Origin: Marinosulfonomonas sp. PRT-SC04
Lineage (GTDB): Bacteria; Pseudomonadota; Alphaproteobacteria; Rhodobacterales; Rhodobacteraceae
Reading direction: 5' to 3'
Length of the DNA: 63,169 nt
Assembly: GCA_001321835.1 (NCBI GenBank)
Contig: JPUR01000114.1
Coordinates: 1-63,169 of the forward strand
The notes beneath the pieces are model-generated. The model was not told the DNA's origin, did not search any database, and saw only the letters and a program-made list of their open reading frames with translations. Positions 28,613 through 38,529 of the stretch are shown piece after piece; position 1 is the first letter of the stretch; every line of letters starts with the position of its first letter. The position numbers and the translations under genes were made by a program.

Positions 28613-29067
28613 TTGTGAAATTCATGATAAATACCGGCTGGATGCTGCTGCTGATTGTGGCATCCGGGCTGATTTATATCCGCATCGCACCGCATAATAT
28701 CGTGGCGGTGCATGTGGTGCCGGACAGTGGTTCTGTACTGGATCAGCCGATGGTAAAACCGGGCAGCGCTTTGTTTTCAAAGCGGTTTCAGGCGCCTTCT
28801 GCCGCTATTCTGGATCGTTTAAACGAGGTTGCACTGGCAAGTAAACGTACCCGAATTCTGGCTGGCAGTGTTGAGGAGGGCATGATCACCTATGTCACCC
28901 GCAGTCTGGTTTTCGGCTTTCCTGATTACACCACAGTGCATGTCGTTGCCAACGACCAAGGCAGCCGCGTGACGATCTATGGCCGCTTGCGGTTTGGGGA
29001 ATCAGATTTTGGCGTAAACCGCACGCGGATCAGCGCATGGCTTAAGGCGTTGCAGCCGATCGATTAG
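28609..29067 (+). CDS. DUF1499 family membrane-anchored protein
   Basis: The 152 residues start with one membrane span (about 8-27, INTGWMLLLIVASGLIYIRI) and continue with the DUF1499 domain. This includes ITYVTRSLVFGFPDYTTVHV, then GSRVTIYGRLRFGESDFGVNRTRISAWL, whose SD-GVNR ending is the family signature. The function of DUF1499 is not known. The ATG overlaps the stop of the agmatinase remnant, so translation was probably once coupled to that gene. Confidence 0.8.
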   Translation: MIVKFMINTGWMLLLIVASGLIYIRIAPHNIVAVHVVPDSGSVLDQPMVKPGSALFSKRFQAPSAAILDRLNEVALASKRTRILAGSVEEGMITYVTRSLVFGFPDYTTVHVVANDQGSRVTIYGRLRFGESDFGVNRTRISAWLKALQPID

Positions 29068-29253
29068 TACCCGCGAAGATGCCGCCTACATTTGGTTCTC
29101 GGCGCATCGGCATATTTAACGAGATCCGTAAACGGCCAGGATCAAAGCACAGTTAGGGGCGATGAAAACCAGCACAATAAGGGAAAATTTTGCCATAACC
29201 CCGCGATATCACGCATCCGCCCCTTGACCTGATCGCAGCTGACGGGCAAGACC

Positions 29254-30315
29254 ATGGCCATGGTTCCCTTAGAAAAACTTATGCAAATCACCCAGCGTTT
29301 TGAGTTCCTCGAGGCGCAGATGGCCCAAGGCGATGTTGGCGCTGACATTGCCACCTTGGCGCGGGAATATTCCGAGCTGAGGCCGGTGGTCGAGCAAGTC
29401 GCCGAGTACCGCCGCTTGCTGGATGATCTGGAAGAAGCCGAATCGATGCTGGCTGACCCTGAAATGAAGGAATTGGCCGAGGAAGAGCTGCCCGAATTGC
29501 GCAAACGTCTGCCGCTGGCCGAGGATGCGTTGCAACTGGCGCTTTTGCCCAAAGATGCGGCCGATGCGCGTCCCGCAATGATCGAAATTCGCCCCGGCAC
29601 CGGTGGTGATGAGGCGGCGTTGTTTGCGGCAGATCTGCTGCGGATGTATCAGCGCTACGCCGAGGATCAGGGTTGGAAATTCGAGATTATCAGCCAAAGC
29701 ATCACCGAGCTTGGCGGCATCAAAGAGGTGATCGCGCATGTGGTTGGTGCCGGTGTGTTTGCACGGTTGAAATACGAGTCTGGCGTGCACCGTGTGCAGC
29801 GGGTTCCAACCACCGAATCTGGTGGTCGGGTGCATACATCTGCTGCCACCGTGGCGGTGCTTCCCGAGGCAGAAGATGTCGATATTCAGATTGATGCCAA
29901 GGACTTACGGATTGATACCATGCGAGCTTCAGGGGCGGGTGGCCAGCACGTCAACACCACGGACAGTGCGGTGCGGATTGTGCATCTTCCAACCGGAATG
30001 ATCGTGGTCAGCGCCGAAAAATCCCAGCACCGCAACCGCGAGATTGCCATGCAGGTTTTGAAAACCAGGCTTTATGATCTGGAGCGTAAACGGGTTGATG
30101 ACGAGCGTTCTGCGACCCGCAAAAGCCAAGTGGGATCCGGCGATCGTTCCGAGCGCATTCGCACCTATAATTTCCCGCAAGGGCGGGTTTCGGATCACCG
30201 CATCAACCTGACACTCTATAAGTTGGATGCGGTGATGCAGGGCGATCTGGACGAGCTGATTGATGCGCTGACGGCGGATGCACAGGCGACATTGCTGGCC
30301 GAAATGGAAACATGA
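29254..30315 (+). CDS. prfA: Peptide chain release factor 1
   Basis: It recognises UAA and UAG in the ribosomal A site and triggers peptide release. The 353 residues have the N-terminal helical domain, the codon-recognition region [20 protein letters not shown] and the catalytic GAGGQHVN loop (G229, G230, Q231). A C-terminal [22 protein letters not shown] follows. The PxT tripeptide reads P185-T-T, where I would expect PAT or PVT. The preceding ATG at 29254 and another two codons later are both possible starts. It overlaps prmC by four bases; PrmC methylates the GGQ glutamine, so the pair is functional as well as physical. Confidence 0.95.
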   Translation: MAMVPLEKLMQITQRFEFLEAQMAQGDVGADIATLAREYSELRPVVEQVAEYRRLLDDLEEAESMLADPEMKELAEEELPELRKRLPLAEDALQLALLPKDAADARPAMIEIRPGTGGDEAALFAADLLRMYQRYAEDQGWKFEIISQSITELGGIKEVIAHVVGAGVFARLKYESGVHRVQRVPTTESGGRVHTSAATVAVLPEAEDVDIQIDAKDLRIDTMRASGAGGQHVNTTDSAVRIVHLPTGMIVVSAEKSQHRNREIAMQVLKTRLYDLERKRVDDERSATRKSQVGSGDRSERIRTYNFPQGRVSDHRINLTLYKLDAVMQGDLDELIDALTADAQATLLAEMET

Positions 30316-31160
30316 CAATCGCTCAGGCGCTGGTCGGTACAATCGCGCAGGCGCTGGCTGGTGCGGTGCCGCGTTTGAGAAAATCTGATGTGCCGGATGC
30401 CGCCAATGACGCCCGCATTTTGCTGGCCGCAGCCCTTAACATCGAGCGCAGCCGCCTGACGCTGGTTTTGCCCGATCAGATGCCGGTGGCGGCACAAACC
30501 GCTTATGAAAAATCCATTCAGGCTCGAATTTTGCGCCAGCCGGTGTCGCAAATCATTGGCCAGCGAAATTTTTACGGCAGGTCTTTCAACGTCACCGCCG
30601 ATGTGTTGGACCCGCGCCCTGATACCGAAACCTTGGTGCTGGTGGCGCTGGAAAAACCATTTGAAACCGTGCTCGATCTGGGCACCGGCAGCGGCTGTAT
30701 TCTGCTGACGCTGTTGGCCGAAAACACCGCAGCCACGGGGCAGGGTGTGGATTGCTCCATCGCAGCGATCGCGGTGGCGCGCGGCAATGCCATGTCACTT
30801 GATTTGACGGCGCGCAGCGATTTTGCCCAATCGGACTGGCTAACAGATGTCACCGGACAGTTCGATCTGATCGTCTCAAACCCGCCTTATATAACGCAGG
30901 TCGAAATGGCGACGCTGGCCCCCGAAGTGCGCGATTGGGAGCCTAATATTGCCTTAACCCCCGGTGGTGATGGTCTGGCGGCATATCGGAAAATAACCGC
31001 GACAGCGCGGCCTTATCTGGCCGCGGGCGGGCGTTTGATCGTGGAAATCGGCCCGACACAGGCGGCGGCTGTGACGGCGCTGTTCTCGCAGGCCGGATTT
31101 AATGGAATCACCTGCTTGCAGGACATTGATGGCCGTGATCGGGTGGTGATGGGGCAATAA
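30312..31160 (+). CDS. prmC: Release factor glutamine N5-methyltransferase
   Basis: It methylates the glutamine of the GGQ motif in RF1 and RF2 using S-adenosylmethionine. The 282 residues have an N-terminal helical recognition domain (about 1-90) with [19 protein letters not shown]. The methyltransferase fold shows [27 protein letters not shown] (SAM site) and SNPPYIT (N190-PPY, the catalytic motif). The ATGA overlap with prfA indicates translational coupling. Confidence 0.94.
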   Translation: MTIAQALVGTIAQALAGAVPRLRKSDVPDAANDARILLAAALNIERSRLTLVLPDQMPVAAQTAYEKSIQARILRQPVSQIIGQRNFYGRSFNVTADVLDPRPDTETLVLVALEKPFETVLDLGTGSGCILLTLLAENTAATGQGVDCSIAAIAVARGNAMSLDLTARSDFAQSDWLTDVTGQFDLIVSNPPYITQVEMATLAPEVRDWEPNIALTPGGDGLAAYRKITATARPYLAAGGRLIVEIGPTQAAAVTALFSQAGFNGITCLQDIDGRDRVVMGQ

Positions 31161-31409
31161 GCGTAACATTCTGGCCATATCCGGCGACTTAATGGTGAAA
31201 ACATGCCTATTTATGCGGTGTTTGTTGATTTTTACTTGTCATTACCCTGTTAGAATTGCTACCCAAGGACATGCAATGACACGAACTAAGATTGTTCTGG
31301 CGTTGCAAGTAACCATATATCGTAAAGGTCCGGTTTGAATAACCCCACGCAAGAGGCGCGGCAGTGACGTTAAGCGAATTAGCCCATTATGGCTGGATAC
31401 AATTACATC

Positions 31410-32051
31410 ATGAGATCATCTAAAACACGTTCGCGGGGCAATAAAAACCGCAGTCGCCAGAGCAGCGGCAACAACGGCAACAACGGCAACAACCAAAACC
31501 GCGTCTTTGACAGCTCCGGTCCGGAAGGCAAAGTGCGTGGCACGCCGCAGCAGATCATCGATAAATACAACCAACTGGCGCGTGATGCGCACCTGTCAAA
31601 TGACACTGTGGCGGCGGAAAACTTCCAACAACATGCGGAGCATTACACGCGGATGTTGGCGGAATCGATGCGCGAAGCTGAGGTGAAGCGCGAGCAGCAC
31701 GAAGCCCAAAATCGTGAGCGCCAACAACAGCGCGATTCGGAGCGGGCCGAGCGTCAGGACCGCGATGCGGCACGTGCTGAGGAGCGTAATTCCGAACGAA
31801 ATTCGGCTCAAAGCGCCGATCAGGGCGAGGCGAAGGCTGTTGATCCGGCTTCTGCACCGCAACCTGAAATGGCCTCTGATGCCGCCTCTGATAACAGTGG
31901 TTTGGTTGACACCCCCGAAAGCAAACCGGCTCCGCGCAAACGCACACGGACCCGTAAACCAAAGGTAAACCCGCTGGAACAGGCCGCTGAATCATCAGAC
32001 ACATCTCCGCAGACGTCAGAAAAACCTGATGCATCGGAAGCCGCAGAATAA
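31410..32051 (+). CDS. DUF4167 protein, low complexity
   Basis: The 213-residue protein starts MRSSKTRSRGNKNRSRQSSG, a basic, Asn/Gly-rich segment with GNN repeats. The DUF4167 core follows (about 35-85, EGKVRGTPQQIIDKYNQLARDAHLSNDTVAAENFQQHAEHY split over two helices). The rest is a charged Glu/Arg/Gln helix (90-145) and a disordered acidic tail. The domain is common after prfA-prmC in alphaproteobacteria. The composition suggests RNA or ribosome binding, but no function is proven. A seven-residue longer start (MAGYNYI) is possible. A terminator follows. Confidence 0.85.
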   Translation: MRSSKTRSRGNKNRSRQSSGNNGNNGNNQNRVFDSSGPEGKVRGTPQQIIDKYNQLARDAHLSNDTVAAENFQQHAEHYTRMLAESMREAEVKREQHEAQNRERQQQRDSERAERQDRDAARAEERNSERNSAQSADQGEAKAVDPASAPQPEMASDAASDNSGLVDTPESKPAPRKRTRTRKPKVNPLEQAAESSDTSPQTSEKPDASEAAE

Positions 32052-32100
32052 TTCAGGCCGAATTCAGCCAGAACCAATCTGCGCAAAAAAACACATTATC

Positions 32101-32135
32101 AAAGCCCCGTATTTATGACGGGGCTTTTGCTTTTT
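32101..32135. terminator. Terminator between the DUF4167 gene and rsmA
   Basis: AAAGCCCCGT (32101-32110) pairs with ACGGGGCTTT (32118-32127) with a seven-base loop, followed by TTGCTTTTT on the plus strand. It ends the prfA-side transcript; the A-rich flank suggests it may also serve rsmA. Confidence 0.85.
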
Positions 32136-32994
32136 AGGAGCCTAATTTCAGGACGTTCTGCGCCGTGGAAACTTCGCGGGCCAAGGCGCAAAACGCCTCG
32201 ATCGACACTTGCTCGGCGCGCTCCGTTGGCTTGATTCCCGCCGCGATCAGAAGGCTTTCGATATTCGGTGCAACCCCCTTTAACGAGGCCCGCAACATTT
32301 TGCGCCGCTGGTTAAAACCCGCCGCCACCACACGGTTTAGCACCTTGGCATCAGCCTCAAAGCGTGGCTGCTCTAGCCGTTTCACATGTACCACCGCAGA
32401 ATGTACTTTTGGCGGCGGGGTAAAGGCCTCGGGGGGCAGTGACATTATCATTTGCACATCACACCGCCATTGCGAAAGGATCGCGAGGCGCCCATATGCC
32501 TTGTTGCCCGGTTGCGCCACGATCCGCAGCGCCACCTCTCTTTGAAACATTAGGGTCAGGCTGTCCCAATAGGGCGGCCACTGTTTCGGCGTCAACCAGC
32601 GCACCAGCAGTTCGGTGCCAATATTATAGGGCAGGTTGGCGACCACACGGATCGGTGGGGTCAGGTGTTGCAACACATCCAGCTCCAGCGCGTCGGCGTT
32701 GATGACTTTCAACTGGTCAGGGTAAGCGGCCTCGATTTCGGCCAACGCGGGCAGGCAACGGGCATCTTTTTCCACCGCCAAAACACGCCGCGCGCCCTCG
32801 GCCAGCAATCCACGGGTCAATCCGCCAGGGCCAGGGCCAATTTCCAGCACATCGCAGCCGGACAGATCTCCCGCCATTCGGGCAATCTTGGCGGTTAGGT
32901 TCAAATCGAGCAGAAAATTCTGCCCCAGAGATTTTTTCGGCAGTAGATTATGGCTGGCGATCACCTCGCGCAGAGGGGGCAGGTTATCAATCAT
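32134..32994 (-). CDS. rsmA: 16S rRNA (adenine 1518/1519-N6) dimethyltransferase
   Basis: It dimethylates two adjacent adenines near the 3' end of 16S rRNA, a late check in small-subunit assembly. The 286 residues start with [19 protein letters not shown], the family opening. The SAM site [16 protein letters not shown], the acidic [14 protein letters not shown] and the catalytic motif [14 protein letters not shown] follow, and a helical C-terminal domain ends the protein. It is the last gene of the lptF-lptG-lptD-surA-pdxA-rsmA transcript, with one copy of the dispersed motif between it and pdxA. Confidence 0.95.
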   Translation of the reverse strand: MIDNLPPLREVIASHNLLPKKSLGQNFLLDLNLTAKIARMAGDLSGCDVLEIGPGPGGLTRGLLAEGARRVLAVEKDARCLPALAEIEAAYPDQLKVINADALELDVLQHLTPPIRVVANLPYNIGTELLVRWLTPKQWPPYWDSLTLMFQREVALRIVAQPGNKAYGRLAILSQWRCDVQMIMSLPPEAFTPPPKVHSAVVHVKRLEQPRFEADAKVLNRVVAAGFNQRRKMLRASLKGVAPNIESLLIAAGIKPTERAEQVSIEAFCALAREVSTAQNVLKLGS

Positions 32995-33009
32995 TCAGAA
33001 TCCAACTGT

Positions 33010-33034
33010 TTCTTCTTTTCATAAATATCTCCGC
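33010..33034 (-). repeat. Dispersed intergenic motif, copy C
   Basis: Read on the minus strand, CTCCGGCGGAG leads into GATATTTATGAAAAGAAGAA. It fills most of the 58-base gap between pdxA and rsmA, in the direction of transcription. Confidence 0.7.
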
Positions 33035-33052
33035 CGGAGGCACAAAATCTTG

Positions 33053-34030
33053 TTACTCAGCCGCCCGTTTGCGCACCATCCGCGCGGCCATTTTCAACGC
33101 TTCAATCAGGCTGCTCGGGTTGGCAATACCACGTCCGGCAATGTCAAAGGCGGTGCCATGATCGGGCGATGTCCGAATGAACGGCAGGCCTAAGGTCACG
33201 TTAACACCTCGGTCAAAATCAAGGGTTTTGATCGGGATCAGGGCTTGGTCATGATACATGCAGATCGCCACATCATAGGCTTTTCGGGCCTGCGCATGGA
33301 ACATGGTATCGGCCGACATTGGCCCCGAAATATCCAAACCCTCGCCACGCAACTGCTCCAGCACCGGGGCGATCATTTCGATTTCCTCAGCCCCCATCGC
33401 CCCGCCTTCACCAGCGTGCGGGTTCAAGCCTGCTACGGCGATACGGGGGGTGTTTATGCCAAAGTCACGCTGCATTGCGGCATGCGTGATGCGGATGTTC
33501 TCGGCCAATAGCTCTGCTGTCAGCACTTTTGGCACCTCGGCCAGCGCGATGTGAATGGTCACCGGCACCACCCGCAGCTGCTCTGAGGCCAGCATCATCA
33601 CCACCTGTTTGATACCGGCCAGATGCGCCAGAAATTCTGTGTGGCCAGGAAAGCCGAAACCGGCCCCGTCTTGCAGCGCTTTCTTATGGATCGGGCCAGT
33701 GCAAAGTGCGGCTGCTGCCCCCGATTGCACCAGATCAACGCCACGGCGGATTACATCAATCACGCCTTGAGCGTTTTGTGGTGTTGCAACTCCGGCTTGG
33801 GCGGTGGCGGCAAATGGGTGCGATAATAGCGGCAAGCCGTGGCGCGCAGCCTGCGTTGTCTCGCTTGGATCCCTGATTTCAATCACCGAAATACCGGACG
33901 GCAAATGCCGCGCATCGCCGATTAAAAAGAACGGTAAATCCGTGCCCAATGTCTGCCACGCCTTATGGGCCAATTCGGGGCCAACCCCTGCGGGTTCGCC
34001 ACAAGTTAGCGCAATAGGAGCCTGCGTCAT
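33053..34030 (-). CDS. pdxA: 4-hydroxythreonine-4-phosphate dehydrogenase
   Basis: It oxidises 4-phosphohydroxy-L-threonine with NAD(P), giving the precursor that condenses in pyridoxal phosphate synthesis. The 325 residues begin IALTCGEPAGVGPELAHKAW. They include FPGHTEFLAHL and VAGLNPHAGEGGAMGAEE, and end with MYHDQALIPIKTLDF and TSPDHGTAFDIAGRG, which supply the zinc-binding histidines. The ATG overlaps the surA stop by four bases. The surA-pdxA-rsmA order is conserved widely in proteobacteria. Confidence 0.95.
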   Translation of the reverse strand: MTQAPIALTCGEPAGVGPELAHKAWQTLGTDLPFFLIGDARHLPSGISVIEIRDPSETTQAARHGLPLLSHPFAATAQAGVATPQNAQGVIDVIRRGVDLVQSGAAAALCTGPIHKKALQDGAGFGFPGHTEFLAHLAGIKQVVMMLASEQLRVVPVTIHIALAEVPKVLTAELLAENIRITHAAMQRDFGINTPRIAVAGLNPHAGEGGAMGAEEIEMIAPVLEQLRGEGLDISGPMSADTMFHAQARKAYDVAICMYHDQALIPIKTLDFDRGVNVTLGLPFIRTSPDHGTAFDIAGRGIANPSSLIEALKMAARMVRKRAAE

Positions 34031-35280
34031 GGGGAAACAGCACCGAGGTAAACGATGGTGGCGTCGGCTTTTAGATCAGCCAAATAGCCATCGGCATAAG
34101 ATTGCAGTCGCTGGCTCCGCAGTTGGGCCCGTATCTGGTTGCGCGAGATATCCTCGCCCAACTCGGCGGTGCGGCCACAGAGCATTAAAAACATTAGGGT
34201 TTGGCCATTTGAGCGGGTCAGAGCCGTCGAAACTTCGCCAGGATCCAGCTTGGCCAGCTCAATGGCGATGTCGCTGGGCACTTGGGCAATCGGTAGGGTT
34301 TCAATTTGCAACTGATCTTCGGGCAGATCTTTAACGACGCCGTATAGATCATCACAGCTGTCGGTGCGTGTTTTGATGCGGCGGGCTTCCTTTAGGGCGA
34401 GATCACTGTGGCCACCGGCGATATAAAGCGTGGCGTATTCCAAGGCCACATCTGTTGGCTCGGGGCTGGAGGTTTCTTCGATGTCGCGCATCTGGAACAA
34501 CACAATCCCGTTGGTGATTGCAATTGGAGCGGTCACTTGTCCGGGGCTTAGGGTTAAAATTTGGCTGCGGATATGCGGTGGCAGGTTTGAAAGCGGCATC
34601 CAGTCTAGGCGACCACCACGGCCACGTGACCCAGAGGCTGAATAGCGCCGCGCTTGGGCGGAAAATGCTGCGGTTGTGGTGATTTTACTGATTTTATCGG
34701 CGCGCGTTTGACTGGCGGCGGTGGCGGCAGGGGTGTTGGCCGGCAGGATGATTTCATTGAGCAAAACCCGCAATCCACCTTTTTCACTGCTTTGGGCAAT
34801 GGCGCGGTCAATCTCGGCCTCTGAAACACTGGCCCGCGGGCCAAAACGGGCCCCGACCATGGTACGCCATGCCAGCCCCGAGGCGACAAAATCACGGAAT
34901 GTTTCGCTGGATACGCCACCAGCCTCCAAAGCCTTGATGAAGTTTTCGGGGCTCAGATTGGCGCGGGCGGCAAATTCTTCTATCCCAACCGCGACCTCTT
35001 CTTGGGTTGGGGTGATGCCGGCGGCTTTTGCGGCTTGGGTTTGCAACCGGTCATTGACCAGCGCTTTGACGGCTTCTTTGCTCGGATCACCAGGGGCGCG
35101 CAGCAGGGTTAAAAAACGACTGCGTTGCTCCAATTCGTAATGGGTGACTATTTGATCATTGATCTGGATCGCCGCGGAAAACTGGTTTGGGGCCGGATTT
35201 TGGGCGAGCGTCGGTGTGCCGGAAAAAACCATTGTAAAGGCAAGGGTCAGGCAACGGGCAAAAAAGCGCATTATGGTCAT
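34027..35280 (-). CDS. surA: SurA-type periplasmic chaperone and peptidyl-prolyl isomerase
   Basis: It escorts unfolded outer-membrane proteins through the periplasm. The 417 residues have a signal peptide (about 1-26, ending GTPTLAQ), a SurA N-terminal chaperone region beginning FSAAIQINDQIVTHYELEQR, and one parvulin-like domain near 170-270. Its core, ARRYSASGSRGRGGRLDWM, resembles the rotamase family but the usual catalytic residues are hard to confirm. A long C-terminal region follows, where E. coli SurA has a second parvulin domain. It is 13 bases after lptD, its likely main client, and overlaps pdxA. Confidence 0.88.
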   Translation of the reverse strand: MTIMRFFARCLTLAFTMVFSGTPTLAQNPAPNQFSAAIQINDQIVTHYELEQRSRFLTLLRAPGDPSKEAVKALVNDRLQTQAAKAAGITPTQEEVAVGIEEFAARANLSPENFIKALEAGGVSSETFRDFVASGLAWRTMVGARFGPRASVSEAEIDRAIAQSSEKGGLRVLLNEIILPANTPAATAASQTRADKISKITTTAAFSAQARRYSASGSRGRGGRLDWMPLSNLPPHIRSQILTLSPGQVTAPIAITNGIVLFQMRDIEETSSPEPTDVALEYATLYIAGGHSDLALKEARRIKTRTDSCDDLYGVVKDLPEDQLQIETLPIAQVPSDIAIELAKLDPGEVSTALTRSNGQTLMFLMLCGRTAELGEDISRNQIRAQLRSQRLQSYADGYLADLKADATIVYLGAVSP

Positions 35281-35293
35281 AGCTGTCGGCTTC

Positions 35294-37432
35294 CTAATTA
35301 TACGTGTGGCAACTACGGGCGCGCCCTGCGGTGTTCAATCCAAACCCCGTCAGCGAGACTGTGAACCCGAAAGTGGTTGTCGGGGTAAGACTACCTGATG
35401 AAGTGAAGCTGCGCGAGAGAGAAAGATCAACCTTCACGCATTCATTGCGATATTCCAGCCCGAGTCCGGCATATGCGGGTTCACCTTTGAAAAAATCATA
35501 GCGCCAGTCGGCTTTGCCGGTCCAGTTGGTGTTGATCTGGTAGCTGGTGTCAAAGGTCCACTCTGAGGTGTCGATCAGGCGGTCTTCATAGGGTTCCGCC
35601 TCCATCCAGAGATAACTGGTGGCAATCTTTAATTTGGCAGTTTGCCATGTGAGGCGGGTTTCGTTTTTGGACATCGAAAAATCATTGTCAAAAATGGCGC
35701 GATTGGTCAGGTTCAGATTGTTGGGTAGTTTCAACTGTACGGATGTTAACCAATCAGACGTGCTGCCACTCAGACCGGTGCTGGCGTTGAACTGGCCCAA
35801 ATCGCGCAGCCGTAAAATGCGCCCGACCGTCAGCCCCAGTGACCAGCCCTTCGGATCATAGCGGGTCCAGGTCAGGCCCAGATTAACCCGGGCGCCACGC
35901 TCATAACGGTCCGCACCGGGGAACCGCGACAGTGAATACAGGTTGCCCTCGTCAAATTCAACCAAGCGGCTGTCCTCATCGGCGATGTTTTCACCGGTGC
36001 TGTCGCTCCAGACCAGCTGCAGGACCGGCTCCAGCAGATGCGAAACTCCGGATTGGCTGGTTTTCACCAAAGGCCAGCGCAGCTCAACCGCCGCGACCGG
36101 TGTGAATTGGCCGCCCTTCAGCTCGCCCACCAAACCTTGGTGGATATCGTAGAAATCGTAGTTAAGCTCCCCCAGCAGGCCCATCTCTATACCGCCCCGC
36201 AACAGCCATTTGCGTTTCCAGTCCAGTCGCAGGCTGGCGCGGCTCAGATCGCGGCCCAAATCACCGGTCGTGGTTGAGCTGCGGTAATGGCTGTGCAGGG
36301 CAAATCGTAAACCGGCCTCGCCACCAATCACCCCCGGCTCAAAGCGCTGATGATAGGCCAGATTGCCAACGATTTTTGGCAGGGTGTCGTTGTTGTCACT
36401 GTTGCGCAGCGAGCGGTGATGCACCAGTTCAATGTCCACCAGCTGATCGCGTTTGGTGCGGCTGATGCTGATGGCGCTGTCCAGCCGATCCTTGGAGGAG
36501 AAGCCATAATCCTGCAGGTAGCTGCGGTCCGAGGTGAGCTCCAGATCAAAATCCAGCGTATAGTCGCGCGGCAGATCAAAGCGGCCTTCGCCAAAGAAAT
36601 AACCGCGATCTTTGTCAGGCCGGACGTCATCGTTTGAAAATGCGCCCTGAAACGAGATGTCGCCGGTGCGAAACGCGCGCCGAAAGCCAAGCTCAATGGT
36701 TTTGGTTTTGGTGGCAATAAACGGCGTGACAGTGAGATCGGCATGGTCGCCAAGTTTGATGAAATAGGGTGATTTCAGACCCCAACCCAGATTTGATGAA
36801 CTGCTGAAGGTCGGCACCAGAAAACCGGTGGCGCGCTTCAGGCTTGGGTCGGGCAAGCGCAGGCGCGGCAGATAGAAAATCGGGATATCCATCAGCCTCA
36901 GCACCGCGTTATCAAAGTAAAGCTGGCGTTCCTGTTGGTCATGAATGATCCGGCGCGCCCTGATTTCCCATAGCGGCACGGGGTTGTTGGCGCAGATCTG
37001 GCAGCTGGAGGTCACGGTTTTATACAGCTGGGTATAGCGCCCGTTGACGCGATGAATTTCGGTTGCGGCCAGTTGCAATTGTTGGCCCAGAACCATCCGC
37101 GCACTGCGTAAAATACCGTTCTGCAGATCTGAATCCATTTCAGCGCTGCTGGCCAGAACGATGATCTCGTCGCCTTCAGTCAGGGTGATTGGGCCGTCAA
37201 TCCGCAGGCTGCCATCGACACCGGAATAGACAATGCGCGTGGCTTTGATGCGGGTGGTGCCGTGCAGAATTTCAACATGGCCCTGCGCGGTCAGCGTGTT
37301 GTCGGCATCAATCCACAGCTTGTCAGCCACCAGCGTTGTGGTGTCCAGCGTTTGGGCGCTGACGTTGATCGGTGCCAGCAAGCCCGTGACCAAGCTGGCC
37401 AGCAGAAATAAGGTGCTAAAGGGTCGCAACAT
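35294..37432 (-). CDS. lptD: LPS-assembly protein LptD
   Basis: This is the outer-membrane barrel that, with LptE, inserts lipopolysaccharide into the outer leaflet. The 712 residues start with a signal peptide (MLRPFSTLFLLASLVTGL to NVSAQ) and an OstA/LptA-type jellyroll (about 28-140). The C-terminal barrel has alternating aromatic strands up to FGFTVSLTGFGLN. Two cysteines in SSCQICANN and two near the C-terminus (NECVKV, RSCHTYN) could form the disulfides that link the domains, as in E. coli. The ATG at 37432 was chosen for the signal peptide; it overlaps the lptG stop by one base. Confidence 0.94.
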   Translation of the reverse strand: MLRPFSTLFLLASLVTGLLAPINVSAQTLDTTTLVADKLWIDADNTLTAQGHVEILHGTTRIKATRIVYSGVDGSLRIDGPITLTEGDEIIVLASSAEMDSDLQNGILRSARMVLGQQLQLAATEIHRVNGRYTQLYKTVTSSCQICANNPVPLWEIRARRIIHDQQERQLYFDNAVLRLMDIPIFYLPRLRLPDPSLKRATGFLVPTFSSSSNLGWGLKSPYFIKLGDHADLTVTPFIATKTKTIELGFRRAFRTGDISFQGAFSNDDVRPDKDRGYFFGEGRFDLPRDYTLDFDLELTSDRSYLQDYGFSSKDRLDSAISISRTKRDQLVDIELVHHRSLRNSDNNDTLPKIVGNLAYHQRFEPGVIGGEAGLRFALHSHYRSSTTTGDLGRDLSRASLRLDWKRKWLLRGGIEMGLLGELNYDFYDIHQGLVGELKGGQFTPVAAVELRWPLVKTSQSGVSHLLEPVLQLVWSDSTGENIADEDSRLVEFDEGNLYSLSRFPGADRYERGARVNLGLTWTRYDPKGWSLGLTVGRILRLRDLGQFNASTGLSGSTSDWLTSVQLKLPNNLNLTNRAIFDNDFSMSKNETRLTWQTAKLKIATSYLWMEAEPYEDRLIDTSEWTFDTSYQINTNWTGKADWRYDFFKGEPAYAGLGLEYRNECVKVDLSLSRSFTSSGSLTPTTTFGFTVSLTGFGLNTAGRARSCHTYN

Positions 37433-38529
37433 CAGCCATCCTCCAGATGTAGGATCAGCGCCAATGCCATCAGGATTGCGGCCAGTGGTGGGCTCCAAGC
37501 GGCGATATAGACCGGCAGTTGGCCGCTTTCCCCTAAAACCTGTGCAAAATTTCGAATAAAGAATAGCGAAAACCCCATTAATATTGCGGTTAAGACCATC
37601 GGTCCGGTGCCACCAACCCGTGTGTGACGCATGGTGAAACCAGCCCCGATCAGCACCATGGCCACCAAAAACAACGGCAGCGCCAGCTCGGTTTGAAACC
37701 AGACACGGTGCTGACGGGCGGAAAATCCGGCGCGGTCTAACGTATTGATAAAAGCGGGTAAATCCCAGATCGCGATTGAGCTGGGGGTACCAAAACTGTT
37801 GCGAATTTGCTCGCGAGTTAGATCACTGGCAAGGCTGACGCTCTCGAAATGTTGCGAGTCTCGCTCGGGATTAGCACTGCCCAGCAGGCGCCACTTTTTA
37901 ACGTTGGTCAGGATCCACGCGCCTTTCGTCAGCTCTGCCGTGTCCGCTTTTAGGCGGCTTAACGGGGTGCCATTGGCGGTGAAGCTGTAGAAATTGACGT
38001 TGAGCAACCGGGTGCCATCCAGATTTGATTCTTGCGCCTGAATGACGATTTGACCATCGGCGTTGCCTTGACGCAGCCACAAGCCTTCCTTGGAAAATGA
38101 CAAAACGCTTTCGCTGCCGCTGATATAGCGGTTGGCGGTGGCCTCGTATTGTTTGGCGGTGGCGGCCACCAATGGGTTGAGCACCGCCACAGAAAATACC
38201 CCAATCCCCAGCGCAACCGCCATCGGGGCGACCAGGCTTTTCATCCCCGAGCGCCCCGCCGCCCGGGTCACCACCAGCTCAGAGTTGCGGGCCATTGCCA
38301 AAAACATCATCAAACTGGCCAGAATGACAATCAGCGGCAGAATTGGGTACATCAAAGACGGCAGATGCAACAATGTCAGCTCCAGCGTTTCGGAAAACCC
38401 GACCTCGTCATTTCTGAGGCTGCGAATTTGTTCGACCACCTCGATCATCAAAACAATGCCGGTGAAAACGCCAAACACCAGCAAAAATGCGCTCAGAAAC
38501 CGGCGGCCAAAATAGAGGTGTAGTATCAT
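37432..38529 (-). CDS. lptG: LPS export permease LptG
   Basis: It is one of the two inner-membrane permeases of the LptB2FG complex that extracts LPS. The 365 residues from MILHLYFGRRFLSAFLLV hold a first membrane helix, a coupling region EVGFSETLELTLLHLPSLM, further helices ILASLMMFLAMARNSELVV, a periplasmic jellyroll (about 130-260) and three C-terminal helices. The ATG at 38529 overlaps the lptF stop as ATGA and matches the family start. An in-frame extension upstream lies inside lptF and is rejected. Confidence 0.93.
   Translation of the reverse strand: MILHLYFGRRFLSAFLLVFGVFTGIVLMIEVVEQIRSLRNDEVGFSETLELTLLHLPSLMYPILPLIVILASLMMFLAMARNSELVVTRAAGRSGMKSLVAPMAVALGIGVFSVAVLNPLVAATAKQYEATANRYISGSESVLSFSKEGLWLRQGNADGQIVIQAQESNLDGTRLLNVNFYSFTANGTPLSRLKADTAELTKGAWILTNVKKWRLLGSANPERDSQHFESVSLASDLTREQIRNSFGTPSSIAIWDLPAFINTLDRAGFSARQHRVWFQTELALPLFLVAMVLIGAGFTMRHTRVGGTGPMVLTAILMGFSLFFIRNFAQVLGESGQLPVYIAAWSPPLAAILMALALILHLEDG

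Noticed and set aside
31460..31500. Short tandem repeat resembling a CRISPR or microsatellite
   Set aside because: It is an in-frame GNN amino-acid repeat inside the DUF4167 gene, without spacers.
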